From DAOTWY01 sp003696565 (lineage in GTDB: Bacteria; Chloroflexota; Anaerolineae; Aggregatilineales; Phototrophicaceae): a DNA stretch of 24,985 nucleotides. The notes under the pieces are model-generated. The model searched no databases. It was not told where the DNA came from and worked only from the letters and a program-made list of their open reading frames with translations. A program made the translations under genes and the position numbers. How positions within the stretch are numbered: position 1 is the first letter of the stretch; the number at the start of each line of letters is the position of its first letter. Where the stretch lies: assembly GCA_034435635.1 (NCBI GenBank), contig DAOTWY010000085.1:1-24985 (forward strand). The letters are read 5' to 3'. Below, piece after piece: positions 16,601 to 23,374 of this stretch.

Positions 16601-16850
16601 TGTAGAGATCAGCAGCGGCACAGCAACAATTAACGGGCAGACGATTAGCGTGTATTTGCCGTCATTGGCTCCGGGGGAAGTGGTTACGATGAGTGTGTTT
16701 ACAACGGTGTTGGTCAATTCAGATCGTATTGGTGAGATAGAGAATACCGTTTGTGCGTTAGCGCGGGATATGATCGGCGAGGAGTGTTATATTGGGCGTG
16801 TTGTCTCTACATTACCAGCGACTGGAGAAGGATTCCGCCGTGTGCCTTAA
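13632..16850 (+). CDS. Large DUF11-repeat surface protein ending in LPATG
   Basis: 1072 residues from ATG 13632, preceded by GGGGGA at 13621-13626. This start gives a clean signal peptide (MSKVY, hydrophobic core to about residue 24, then AVPVPNL). The rest is a chain of beta-rich DUF11-type units marked by phrases such as FTFTAVFQNTG, YTINMNIPDG, VTYRITYDLP, IRFAIIIENVGDSPEG and VEWIITITNPSNVTGYDV; the last (about 955-1060) is the clearest DUF11 domain, with DTLRPEL and LAPGEVVTMSVFTTV. Such repeats occur in bacterial and archaeal cell-surface proteins. The C-terminus is LPATGEGFRRVP: a sortase-like LPxTG motif (1061-1065) but with no membrane helix after it, only a short basic end. It might therefore be released, bound another way, or have lost its anchor. 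Divergent from fadR; a stalk or adhesin role is inferred. Confidence 0.85.
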   Translation: MSKVYTVLTLVVCLGVFGLSVVLAVPVPNLTLNVPSAPSIGEAFTFTAVFQNTGTTPGYGPFVDMVLPATGADGNDGVTFISAQYLSIPLQADVQTFPAGGCVSHPFARDTSNQRLDVCGTPGDQLVTIRLPFGSFVPSQPPVEIEVTAQMSNLADVGTALAIQARAGFEFGADPLRNPCCDPVVVFPIEADTSLWGSTSFTPALIGASKTSTAEERGTETAVGANFVYQYTINMNIPDGVTVNNFQVIDDLANMLVFVSLDDVLVNGVSTGAYTATLPPTGAPQNPPNNHLSITLTNPITGTLADDDVQVVFSYYVAEVDADGNPTIDVSGERLIQNTVSAAGDWIPADARDDAFSGSLPCPVCGAAPLHALWARAMALQKDSAVFIDNGVPGVNPGDIVQNTIVFQLADNFTAASLIIEDIFTDGLAFHDSSPGCTPSYNITDSNGTSTGAFTIGSDLTITSPFDAQGRTQLLFDVSAALGGGSMVGGNGADGTITYCTVILDDFLAPVPGNTPGVDLGDTLSNEANVQGQLTGTNPGDPIIPNFREETGADLEIENGVPSKVIYAVNGVPCGVPCELDPGDLVTYRITYDLPTSDFDELTLTDFLPLPVFAISSMTFNDIISGTAPGENNAQFGPGDSFRALSGIVPSVLIDSVNNTVTFDYGSYDHPTTVSSTIDILFTVRTTNEPFAHDLTLVNQLMANEQNSFNVTAQGVAATAFGIRQPFLRVRKGVVGTDNPGSQITPSLPLPFAPPGDPGAPWSGTINSQLLDGTDINADVFNADNGDLIRFAIIIENVGDSPEGAFDIIVRDILEPGFAIPPGGINLTVRRGDGTVLSFNGNELDLFSTGIELVDPNATEGVCQTYDLTSGGNIVVLTYDLLVQTDTDAFGRLTNTAGVTQYTYADGLGATANFVSDGQVYADGADVNGDAPAVNIFDPAISKIGFLLPGQLGIEGEQVEWIITITNPSNVTGYDVTISDTLRPELRLDRVEISSGTATINGQTISVYLPSLAPGEVVTMSVFTTVLVNSDRIGEIENTVCALARDMIGEECYIGRVVSTLPATGEGFRRVP

Positions 16851-16938
16851 AAAGAGTGGATATGACACCCAATACGCAAGTCTTTGACCGACTACATGGT
16901 AAAATCATCGCAATAGTCGATACATAAAGGTGCGTTCT

Positions 16939-18225
16939 GTGGAACTACTTATTATCCTATTGTTGATGATTATCAACGGGGTTTTGGCGATGTCTGAAGC
17001 GGCAGTGATTGCCGCCCGCAAGGCACGGTTGCAGCAGCGAGCTGATTCTGGCAGCCATGTAGCAAAAATAGCCCTTGAACTAAAGGATGCCCCCGGGCGG
17101 TTTTTATCTACCGTGCAAATTGGGATTACGTTGGTTGGGATTTTGGCAGGGGCATTTGGTGGGGCAACGGTTGCCGATGATTTGGCACAGTGGATACGCC
17201 AAATTGATGCTTTAGCCGCCTCAGCAGATGTTTTATCTGTGGCGGTTGTGGTGATTTTGACAACCTATTTTTCACTGGTGATCGGTGAGCTTGTCCCTAA
17301 GCGATTGGCTATTCAATCACCGGAACGGATTGCGATGCTCATTGCGCCGCTGATGCAACGTCTGGCTTTTTGGGCGTATCCGCTGGTTTGGTTACTAGAG
17401 GTTTCTACCGAAGCGGTGTTAACACTTTTTGGGGTACGCCCATCAAATGATCCCCCGGTGACAGAAGAAGAAATTCAAGTCATGCTGCATCAAGGGGCGC
17501 GGGTGGGCGTGTTTGAACAGCATGAACAGGAGATGATCGCTGGTGTTTTCCGCTTGGATGATATTCCCACGCAGGCGTTAATGACTCCCCGCGCCAATGT
17601 AGTTTGGCTGGATATAAACGCGGATATAGATACCATCCGTCAAACGCTGGTGGAAAATGATTTTTCACGCTTTCCTGTATGTGATAAAACGTTGGATAAT
17701 GTTTTGGGCGTGGTACGTGCGCGGGATTTACTGCGGCAGATTCTAAATAGTGATATGCCCGATTTACAGGCTTTGATTTTGCCGCCTATTTTTATTCCAG
17801 AAAACACTTTAGCCCCTGTTGCGTTGGAACGCTTTCGGGGGCATAAGGCACATTTTGGCATCGTCATTGGGGAATATGGTGAAGTGCAAGGCGTTGTGAC
17901 GCTAAACGATATAGTAGAAGCGGTTGTCGGTAAGATTGATGAGCCAGACGCTGTTCAACGTGAGGATGGCAGTTGGTTGCTTGATGGCTTGATGGCGCGT
18001 CGTGCTGTGGAGGATTTGCTAGGGATTGAAGCCTTACCTGGAGAAGGGTACACCACACTTGCTGGATTTATGATGCAGGAATTGGATGAAATTCCTCAAC
18101 TGGCAGATATGGTTGAATGGGATGGCTATATCTTTGAGGTGATTGATATGGACGGCAAGCGGATTGATAAGGTGTTGGTGCGTAAAAATTTTGATGCAGG
18201 TTCTATCGCCTCCCAAAGTGCTTAA
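16939..18225 (+). CDS. CNNM/CorC-type membrane protein with CBS pair (DUF21-CBS-CorC_HlyC)
   Basis: 428 residues from GTG 16939, eight bases after AGG (16928-16930); GTG 16930 is in frame but overlaps that site. Membrane helices at about 1-20, 60-90, 95-120 and 130-155 make up the CNNM (DUF21) domain, with typical phrases MIINGVLAMSEAAVIAARKARL, STVQIGITLVGILAGAFGG and LVIGELVPKRLAI. Then come the pair of CBS domains (about 205-330; MTPRANVVWLDINADI, DNVLGVVRARDLL, FGIVIGEYGEVQGVVTLNDI) and the C-terminal CorC_HlyC domain (about 345-420; GEGYTTLAGFMMQELDEIP). The family is linked to magnesium/divalent-cation efflux or homeostasis; older annotations call it hemolysin-like. CBS domains commonly bind adenine nucleotides. 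All domains look complete. Confidence 0.9.
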   Translation: MELLIILLLMIINGVLAMSEAAVIAARKARLQQRADSGSHVAKIALELKDAPGRFLSTVQIGITLVGILAGAFGGATVADDLAQWIRQIDALAASADVLSVAVVVILTTYFSLVIGELVPKRLAIQSPERIAMLIAPLMQRLAFWAYPLVWLLEVSTEAVLTLFGVRPSNDPPVTEEEIQVMLHQGARVGVFEQHEQEMIAGVFRLDDIPTQALMTPRANVVWLDINADIDTIRQTLVENDFSRFPVCDKTLDNVLGVVRARDLLRQILNSDMPDLQALILPPIFIPENTLAPVALERFRGHKAHFGIVIGEYGEVQGVVTLNDIVEAVVGKIDEPDAVQREDGSWLLDGLMARRAVEDLLGIEALPGEGYTTLAGFMMQELDEIPQLADMVEWDGYIFEVIDMDGKRIDKVLVRKNFDAGSIASQSA

Positions 18226-18470
18226 ATCGCTGTTATGTTAACCTATTTTATGCTTCTTAACTTATAAAACTTTATCCGATTGCGGTTTGATTAACTGACG
18301 TGCTATCAGGTAAACTACAAGATGCGTATGAGTGTATCTTGAAGCCAAATTCGCATGGTGTTTGGTTTCGTTTTCAGTTGTTAGCTCCGGGTGGGGATTA
18401 TGAGCAGCAGTAATCAACTCATAAATAACTGAAACGCTTCAGCCGGGGTAGACCTAGTTTAGGAGTCGGT
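18226..18470 (+). promoter_or_regulatory. 245-base leader region of the 2-oxoacid dehydrogenase operon
   Basis: No gene is seen here. A promoter TTGATT (18287-18292), 18-base spacer, TAAACT (18311-18316) would start transcription near 18323, giving a leader of about 150 bases. Its second half contains the folded element listed separately, and the last part carries AGGAG (18461-18465) five bases before the start codon. CCTA (18453-18456) and TAGG (18460-18463) can form a small hairpin covering part of that ribosome site. Confidence 0.5.
18369..18449 (+). ncRNA. Possible structured cis-regulatory RNA (hairpin plus pseudoknot)
   Basis: The outer stem pairs CGTTTTCAGTTGT (18369-18381, one bulged T) with ATAACTGAAACG (18425-18436). 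It stacks directly on an inner stem TTATGAG (18398-18404) and CTCATAA (18418-18424). The 16-base bulge on the 5' side holds GCTCCGG (18384-18390), which can pair with CCGGGGT (18443-18449) as a pseudoknot. GATTA (18396-18400) and TAATC (18411-18415) offer a competing hairpin. It matches no riboswitch class that I recognise. Confidence 0.4.
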
Positions 18471-19451
18471 ATGGCTAAGAAACTCAATAAAGAGACCCTG
18501 CTCGACTGGTATCGCCAGATCGTGCTGATCCGTGAGTTCGAGGAAAAATGTGACGAACTCTATAGTCAGAAGCAGATTACGGGTGTCTACATGCATCTTT
18601 ACAGTGGACACGAAGCCAGCGGTGTAGGCGCGTTAGCTGCCTTAGAGCCGCACGATCATGTGATTACCGCCTATCGCGATCATGGGCTTGCGCTTATTTT
18701 AGGGATAGACCCGAATAAAATCATGGCAGAAATGATGGGTAAAAAGACCGGCACAAGCGGTGGTAAAGGTGGCTCCATGCACCTTGCCTCACGCGAGCAT
18801 AATTTTTGGGGTGGGTATGCCATCGTTGGTGGGCATTTACCACTGGCAGCGGGAATCGCACTAGAAGCGCAATATAATGAAACCGGTGCCGTTGTTGTTT
18901 GCTTTATTGGGGATGGAGCAACCAATAATGGTTATTTCCATGAAGCGTTGAATATGTCTGCCATTTGGAATTTGCCGGTTGTTTGGATTATTGAAAACAA
19001 CTTTGTCGGTATGGGTACTCGTGTGGAAGATGCCTCTGGTCAGCCGGAACTGCATAAGCGGGCAATTGCTTATGGCATGAAAGACATGGGGCGGGTAGAT
19101 GCACAAGATGTGCTGAAGGTTTATGAAACTGCCACTAAAGCTGTTGAACATGCTCGTGCTGGTCATGGTCCAGTATTGATTGAGCATCTGACATATCGTT
19201 ATAAAGGGCATGGCGTATCTGACCGGTCATATGATACGCGCTTTGCTGAAGAATTGCATGAATACAAAACGCAGCGTGATCCGATCACTTTATTGCGTAA
19301 TCATCTAACAGAGAAGTACAAGAATATTGAGGATGAGCTTCATGCTATTCATCAGGAGGTGAAGGATATTGTTGAACGGGCAGTGGAATTTGCTGAATCC
19401 AGCCCAGAACCAACTTTTGAAGATTTAGTGAAGCATGTGTATGTGGAATAG
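18471..19451 (+). CDS. pdhA: Pyruvate (or acetoin/2-oxoacid) dehydrogenase E1 component, alpha subunit
   Basis: 326 residues, with AGGAG five bases before ATG. The thiamine diphosphate motif begins GDG (147-149) within CFIGDGATNNGYFHEALNMS and ends ENN (175-177), the normal spacing. YRDHG (68-72) and GHGVSDRSYDTRF carry the conserved active-site histidine and the regulatory loop. The subunit pairs with E1-beta to decarboxylate the 2-oxoacid and load the acyl group onto the lipoyl arm of E2. Length and sequence fit the compact E1-alpha type found in pyruvate and acetoin dehydrogenases; gene order alpha-beta-E2 does not separate the two, so the symbol is provisional. First gene of a three-gene operon. 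Confidence 0.9.
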   Translation: MAKKLNKETLLDWYRQIVLIREFEEKCDELYSQKQITGVYMHLYSGHEASGVGALAALEPHDHVITAYRDHGLALILGIDPNKIMAEMMGKKTGTSGGKGGSMHLASREHNFWGGYAIVGGHLPLAAGIALEAQYNETGAVVVCFIGDGATNNGYFHEALNMSAIWNLPVVWIIENNFVGMGTRVEDASGQPELHKRAIAYGMKDMGRVDAQDVLKVYETATKAVEHARAGHGPVLIEHLTYRYKGHGVSDRSYDTRFAEELHEYKTQRDPITLLRNHLTEKYKNIEDELHAIHQEVKDIVERAVEFAESSPEPTFEDLVKHVYVE

Positions 19452-19500
19452 TTGGCTATTCACTGTTGGCTATTAGCTAAAAGCTAATGGCTTGTTCGTA
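19451..19500 (+). repeat. Hairpin and 10-bp tandem direct repeat between the E1 genes
   Basis: GTTGGCTATT occurs at 19451-19460 and again at 19465-19474. The second copy overlaps a 10-bp stem, GCTATTAGCT (19469-19478), loop AAA, AGCTAATGGC (19482-19491), with one G-T pair, followed by a modestly T-rich stretch. It could be an mRNA processing or partial termination site that sets the ratio of the two subunits. Confidence 0.5.
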
Positions 19501-19517
19501 TTTGAGGAGAGTTACGA

Positions 19518-20498
19518 ATGGCAAGCAAAAATTTACCAATGCGTGAGGCATTACGCCAGGCATTGCGTGAGGAGATGCTCCGTGATGAGCGGGTGTTCGT
19601 CATGGGGGAAGAAGTTGGCGCATGGCAGGGAACTCATCGTGTCACGGCTGGCTTTTTAGATGAATTTGGTAAAAAGCGCGTCAAAGATACCCCAATTAGT
19701 GAGATGGCAATTGGTGGGGTTGCGGTTGGCGCGGCGATGGCAGGGTTACGCCCTGTGGCGGAATTTATGACGATCAATTTCGCGTTTTTAGCGTTGGATG
19801 CTATTGTGAACCACGCGGCGAAAATCCATTATATGTTTGATGGCATGTTCAAAGTGCCGTTGGTTTTTCGTGCGGCTTCTGGTTGGGGAAATCAAGCAAC
19901 CGCTACGCATTCTCACACGCCAGAGCCGATCTTTGCTCATTTCCCTGGTTTGTATGTTGGCTGCCCTGCCACCCCCGCTGATGCCAAAGGGATGTTGAAG
20001 GCATCGATTCGAGACGAAAATCCAGTGTTATTTACTGAAAGCATTGCCTTATACCCTAAGCCAGGTCCTGTACCAGATGATGACGAGTATCTTGTTCCGA
20101 TTGGTAAGGGGGACATCAAACGGGAAGGCACAGATGTAACATTGATTACCTATGCGCGGGGTGTGGAGTGGTGCTTACAAGCGGCGAAGGAACTCGAAAA
20201 AGACGGGGTGAGTTGTGAAGTGGTAGATGTGCGTTGGCTGCGCCCGTTAGATACTGAGCTGATTTATGAGAGCTTCCGCAAGACGAACCGCGCCGTTGTG
20301 GTGGAAGAATCCCTACCAATGTATAGTTTTGGTAGTGAAATTGCGGCACTCATTCAGGATAATATGTTTGATTATATGGATGCGCCTGTTAAGCGTGTGA
20401 GTGCGATGGATGTTCCACTGCCTTATGCGCGTGAGATTGAATTGATGGCACTGCCCAATGCACAAAAAGTCGTGGATGCAGTGAAGGAGATTATTTAA
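19518..20498 (+). CDS. pdhB: Pyruvate (or acetoin/2-oxoacid) dehydrogenase E1 component, beta subunit
   Basis: 326 residues, with GAGGAGAG (19503-19510) before ATG. The N-terminal TPP-contacting half has FVMGEEVGAWQG (E31, E32), the FLDEFGKKRVKDTPISEMAIGG region with catalytic E62, and ATATHSHTPEP with H131/H133. The C-terminal transketolase-C half has VTLITYARG, VEVVD-like CEVVDVRWLRPLD and VVVEESLPMYSFGSEIAAL. All parts of a normal E1-beta are present. It lies 66 bases after the alpha gene, and its stop codon overlaps the E2 start by one base (TAATG), showing tight coupling. Confidence 0.92.
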   Translation: MASKNLPMREALRQALREEMLRDERVFVMGEEVGAWQGTHRVTAGFLDEFGKKRVKDTPISEMAIGGVAVGAAMAGLRPVAEFMTINFAFLALDAIVNHAAKIHYMFDGMFKVPLVFRAASGWGNQATATHSHTPEPIFAHFPGLYVGCPATPADAKGMLKASIRDENPVLFTESIALYPKPGPVPDDDEYLVPIGKGDIKREGTDVTLITYARGVEWCLQAAKELEKDGVSCEVVDVRWLRPLDTELIYESFRKTNRAVVVEESLPMYSFGSEIAALIQDNMFDYMDAPVKRVSAMDVPLPYAREIELMALPNAQKVVDAVKEII

Positions 20499-21748
20499 TG
20501 GCTACACCTATTACCCTAACAACCGATGGCTTGTTGCTTAACTGGCTCAAAAATGTGGGCGATTCTGTTAAAGCAGGAGACATCATCGCAGAAGTTGAAG
20601 CAGATAAGGCAACGGTTGAAATTGAAGCCCCGGCTGATGGGGTTTTGATTGAACAAAAAGCCGATATTGGCGAAGAACTGACTGAAGGTGCGGTGCTTGG
20701 TGTCATCGGTGCTGCGGATGAAGCTGCCGCGCCGGCTACCCAGCCCAAACAAGAAGCCGCGCAGGATGAATCACCCAAATCAGTTGATGTTGAACGCCCA
20801 GCATCTCAACCGGTGCCTTCCACTACCACACCAGAGGGGCGTATTAAAGCCTCTCCATTAGCGCGGCGGATCGCAGAAGAAAAAGGCGTTGATCTGCAAT
20901 ATGTTCCTGGGTCTGGTCCTGGTGGGCGGATTGTGAAGTCTGATGTGGAAGCATTTGATCCATCCAAGATGCCTAGCGTGTCATCCGCAGGGGCTGCCCC
21001 CGCGCCAACTGGCACATTAGAACGGGCGACTTATGGCAAATTGCCGGAAGGTGATGATGTCGAAATTATTGAAATCAGCCGGATGCGCCGTGCGATCGCA
21101 GATGGGACAATTCTTAGCAAGCAACAAGTGCCACATTTCTATTTGACAATTGCCATTGATGTTGAACCGCTTGTTGCGCTGCGTAAACAGATTAATGCCC
21201 AGCTAGAAAATGAGGGCGTAAAGGTTAGCGTGAACGACATGATCGTCAAGGCGGCGGCGTTGGCTTTGCGCAAGTTCCCCAACCTGAACAGTCACTATTA
21301 TGGGGATAAAATCGTGCGGCATAAATCAATCAATATCGGTATTGCGGTGGCATTACCAAATAACGGCTTGGTGAATGTTGTGGCACACAATGCAGATAAA
21401 ATCGCCCTAAGTGAATTGGCTAAGACCAACAAAGCGATGTTTGACCGCGCGCGGGAAGGCAAAATCAAGCCGGATGATATTAAAGGGGCAACCTTCACGA
21501 TCAGCAATTTAGGTCCTTATAATATTGACCACTTTGCGGCTATTATCAGCACGCCAGAAGCAGGTATCTTGGCGGTGGGAGCTGCCAAACAAGTCCCGAT
21601 TGTGAAGGATGACGGCACATTGGGCGTTGGCACGCGCATGAATGTCACCCTTAGTGTGGATCATCGTGTAAGCGATGGAGCAGAAGGCGCGCAATATCTT
21701 AATGAATTAAAGGCTTTGCTAGAAAACCCCATGCGCCTGCTTGTTTAA
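20498..21748 (+). CDS. pdhC: Dihydrolipoamide acyltransferase (E2) of the 2-oxoacid dehydrogenase complex
   Basis: 416 residues; the start overlaps the E1-beta stop (TAATG). One N-terminal lipoyl domain (about 1-72) carries the lipoylated lysine K37 in VEADKATVEI. An Ala/Pro/Gln-rich linker follows, then the E1/E3-binding domain (about 113-152; KASPLARRIAEEKGVDL and GSGPGGRIVKSDV). A second linker leads to the catalytic acyltransferase domain (about 190-416), with VSVNDMIVKAAALALRKFPN and the active-site DHRVSDG (H389, D393). Complete for a one-lipoyl E2. It transfers the acyl group to CoA. No dihydrolipoamide dehydrogenase (E3) gene follows, so E3 is expected elsewhere. The substrate (pyruvate versus acetoin or branched-chain acids) is not fixed by sequence alone. 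Confidence 0.92.
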   Translation: MATPITLTTDGLLLNWLKNVGDSVKAGDIIAEVEADKATVEIEAPADGVLIEQKADIGEELTEGAVLGVIGAADEAAAPATQPKQEAAQDESPKSVDVERPASQPVPSTTTPEGRIKASPLARRIAEEKGVDLQYVPGSGPGGRIVKSDVEAFDPSKMPSVSSAGAAPAPTGTLERATYGKLPEGDDVEIIEISRMRRAIADGTILSKQQVPHFYLTIAIDVEPLVALRKQINAQLENEGVKVSVNDMIVKAAALALRKFPNLNSHYYGDKIVRHKSINIGIAVALPNNGLVNVVAHNADKIALSELAKTNKAMFDRAREGKIKPDDIKGATFTISNLGPYNIDHFAAIISTPEAGILAVGAAKQVPIVKDDGTLGVGTRMNVTLSVDHRVSDGAEGAQYLNELKALLENPMRLLV

Positions 21749-21753
21749 TCAGC

Positions 21754-21782
21754 AACATAGGGGATGCAAATTCCCCTATGTT
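21754..21782. terminator. Perfect 11-bp hairpin between convergent genes
   Basis: AACATAGGGGA (21754-21764), loop TGCAAAT, TCCCCTATGTT (21772-21782). It starts six bases after the E2 stop codon and touches the stop of the oppositely oriented STAS-like gene, so it could end transcription from both sides. T-tracts are short. Confidence 0.7.
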
Positions 21783-22171
21783 TAGACAACTGTCTCAAGT
21801 GTTGGGTCAACACGCCTTAGGGTATTCAATGCCTCATCCATGGTTTGTACCTGACGGAATTCCAGCCCGATGACTTGCATCATGATGTTAGCAACAAACT
21901 GCATCATCTTGTTTGTTTTTGGCATGATGAGGATTGTAATCCCTTGCTTGGGGTCTTTTTCTCGTTTGATTTCGTTAACCAATGTACTGAGGCTGCGGGG
22001 AATAGATTCAGCTTGGCTATAATCCACCAGAGCATGGACTTTGCCTTCACCTTGTTCTAACAGGACGCGGGTTTCATCGGTCATCTCATACAATTCTTCT
22101 GTTGTGATGTGCCCGGTCAGGTAGATCATCATCACACGTTTTTCAATATACCAGGAAAGATCATAAGGCAT
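21782..22171 (-). CDS. Small STAS/SpoIIAA-like protein (paralogue 2)
   Basis: 129 residues from ATG at 22171, with GAGAG about 10 bases upstream; the TTG at 22201 is a weaker alternative. The order of elements matches the protein at 2851-3213: strand RVMMIYLTGHITTEEL, a helix, strand VHALVDYSQ, a helix, strand GITILIMPKTN, the helix KMMQFVANIMMQVI, then FRQVQTMDEALNTLRRV. Both share the LxGHxT motif and a helix rich in M/I/V after a short P/Q-x-(T/S)-N turn. Likely a small cytoplasmic regulatory or lipid-sensing protein of the STAS-like fold; the function is unknown. It stands alone, convergent with the dehydrogenase operon and divergent from the phosphatase gene. Confidence 0.7.
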   Translation of the reverse strand: MPYDLSWYIEKRVMMIYLTGHITTEELYEMTDETRVLLEQGEGKVHALVDYSQAESIPRSLSTLVNEIKREKDPKQGITILIMPKTNKMMQFVANIMMQVIGLEFRQVQTMDEALNTLRRVDPTLETVV

Positions 22172-22229
22172 GGTTGTAACACTCTCAAACTCAATTAACA
22201 ATAATAACGTTATGACTAGCTTTAACTAA

Positions 22230-22235
22230 ATTATA
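22230..22235 (-). promoter_or_regulatory. Candidate -10 element for the STAS-like gene
   Basis: A perfect TATAAT on the minus strand, about 60 bases before the ATG at 22171. The best -35 (TTGTCG) is 20 bases away, so the promoter is weak or uses an activator. The rest of the gap 22172-22317 shows only a 4-bp hairpin, CGGT and ACCG, at about 22246-22257. Confidence 0.35.
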
Positions 22236-22317
22236 CCCAATTTGCCGGTGTTTACCGACAATGATCTCTGATACGCTTAGGGACATGATGCAAACGCAGA
22301 CTTATGGAGTTGGATAA

Positions 22318-23286
22318 ATGACAGACTTAACCCCAATCTTACAAGCTGTACGGCAAGCTGCCCAGTTATGCCAAGAAGTACAACAACGGCACGTGGTGCG
22401 GAGCGACAAAGCCGGGCATGAGCCGGTAACAATTGCCGATTATGGCTCCCAGGCGATTATCTGCCGTGCCTTAAAACAGGCTTTTCCACAAGATGGCGTG
22501 ATGGCAGAAGAATCTGGCAAGCAATTTATAGAATTAGTTCCCCCGCCGGAACGTGCTTATATTATTAATTTGGTTGGGCAAATTTTGGGCGAGCATATTA
22601 CAGAAGCGCAGATGGTGGATTGGCTTGATCATGGCAAGGATGTAGAGACTGCGCGTTTGTGGGTAATTGATCCAATTGATGGGACAAAAGGCTTTTTGGG
22701 GCAGCGGCATTATGTCAATGCGGTTGGTGTGCTGCAAGATCGCCGCCCAGTGGGTGGGGTAATCGCCGCACCTGCTTATCCTGGTGGGGGGCGGCTGTTA
22801 TATGCCTGGGATGGTGTGGCATATCGTGAAGCATTAACTGGTGAGCCACATCGTCAACCGATCCATGTTACCAAACAAGTTGACCCGTCACGTCTGCGTG
22901 GGCTGGAAAGTGTAGAAAAGAGCCATGCCGGTTTAGAACGCTTGGCGCGCGCACGTGCCTTAATGGGTATGGATGAAACCCTGACGGAGCAAGCCGACAG
23001 CATGGAAAAATACTGCCGTATCGCCAGCGGTGATGCAGAGGTGTATATGCGTTTGCCGCGCCTTGGTAGCACACGTCCACATAATATTTGGGATCATGCG
23101 CCAGGGGTCGCCATTTTAGAGGCAGCAGGAGGAAAAGCCACAGATGTCGATGGCTCACCGTTGGATTTTTCCACGGGGCGCGCGCTCAATAATTATGGTG
23201 TGATTGCTACCAATGGCGCAGTGCATGACCTGGCAGTTCAAGCGGTTCAAGCCTTGCTGAAAGAAGAAGCAACTGCCACAGGATAA
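22318..23286 (+). CDS. Hal2/CysQ-like 3'(2'),5'-bisphosphate nucleotidase, inositol monophosphatase superfamily
   Basis: 322 residues, with TGGAG eight bases before ATG. The metal-binding motifs of the superfamily are intact: D41 in PVTIADYGSQAI, EE at 64-65 in VMAEESG, DPIDGT (118-123) in LWVIDPIDGTKGFL and WDHAPG (258-263). VTIADYGSQAI, GTKGFL and a long insertion between EES and DPIDGT (about 66-117) point to the Hal2/SAL1 type, not to inositol monophosphatase proper. Hal2-type enzymes remove the 3'-phosphate from PAP, a by-product of sulfate activation and of phosphopantetheine transfer, and are inhibited by lithium and sodium. No sulfur gene is adjacent, so the role is inferred from family. 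Single gene with its own leader; convergent with the dehydrogenase gene downstream. Confidence 0.85.
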   Translation: MTDLTPILQAVRQAAQLCQEVQQRHVVRSDKAGHEPVTIADYGSQAIICRALKQAFPQDGVMAEESGKQFIELVPPPERAYIINLVGQILGEHITEAQMVDWLDHGKDVETARLWVIDPIDGTKGFLGQRHYVNAVGVLQDRRPVGGVIAAPAYPGGGRLLYAWDGVAYREALTGEPHRQPIHVTKQVDPSRLRGLESVEKSHAGLERLARARALMGMDETLTEQADSMEKYCRIASGDAEVYMRLPRLGSTRPHNIWDHAPGVAILEAAGGKATDVDGSPLDFSTGRALNNYGVIATNGAVHDLAVQAVQALLKEEATATG

Positions 23287-23304
23287 ATCCTATGGCAAAG
23301 TGCA

Positions 23305-23341
23305 TAATCACACTAATTAAGTCTCATGTATGGAGTGATTA
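23305..23341. terminator. Possible weak stem between convergent genes
   Basis: TAATCAC (23305-23311) pairs with GTGATTA (23335-23341) across a 23-base loop, in the 88-base gap between the phosphatase and glycerol-3-phosphate dehydrogenase genes. No T-run; low support. Nothing else is seen in the gap. Confidence 0.25.
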
Positions 23342-23374
23342 AACACGAGCTTGGCGGATGATTCTCATGTGTAT

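Noticed and set aside
19220..19229. TGACCGGTCA palindrome as a second FadR-like site
   Set aside because: It lies inside the E1-alpha coding region, encodes conserved residues (SDRS) and lacks the TGGTnnnACCA core, so it is best explained by codon choice.
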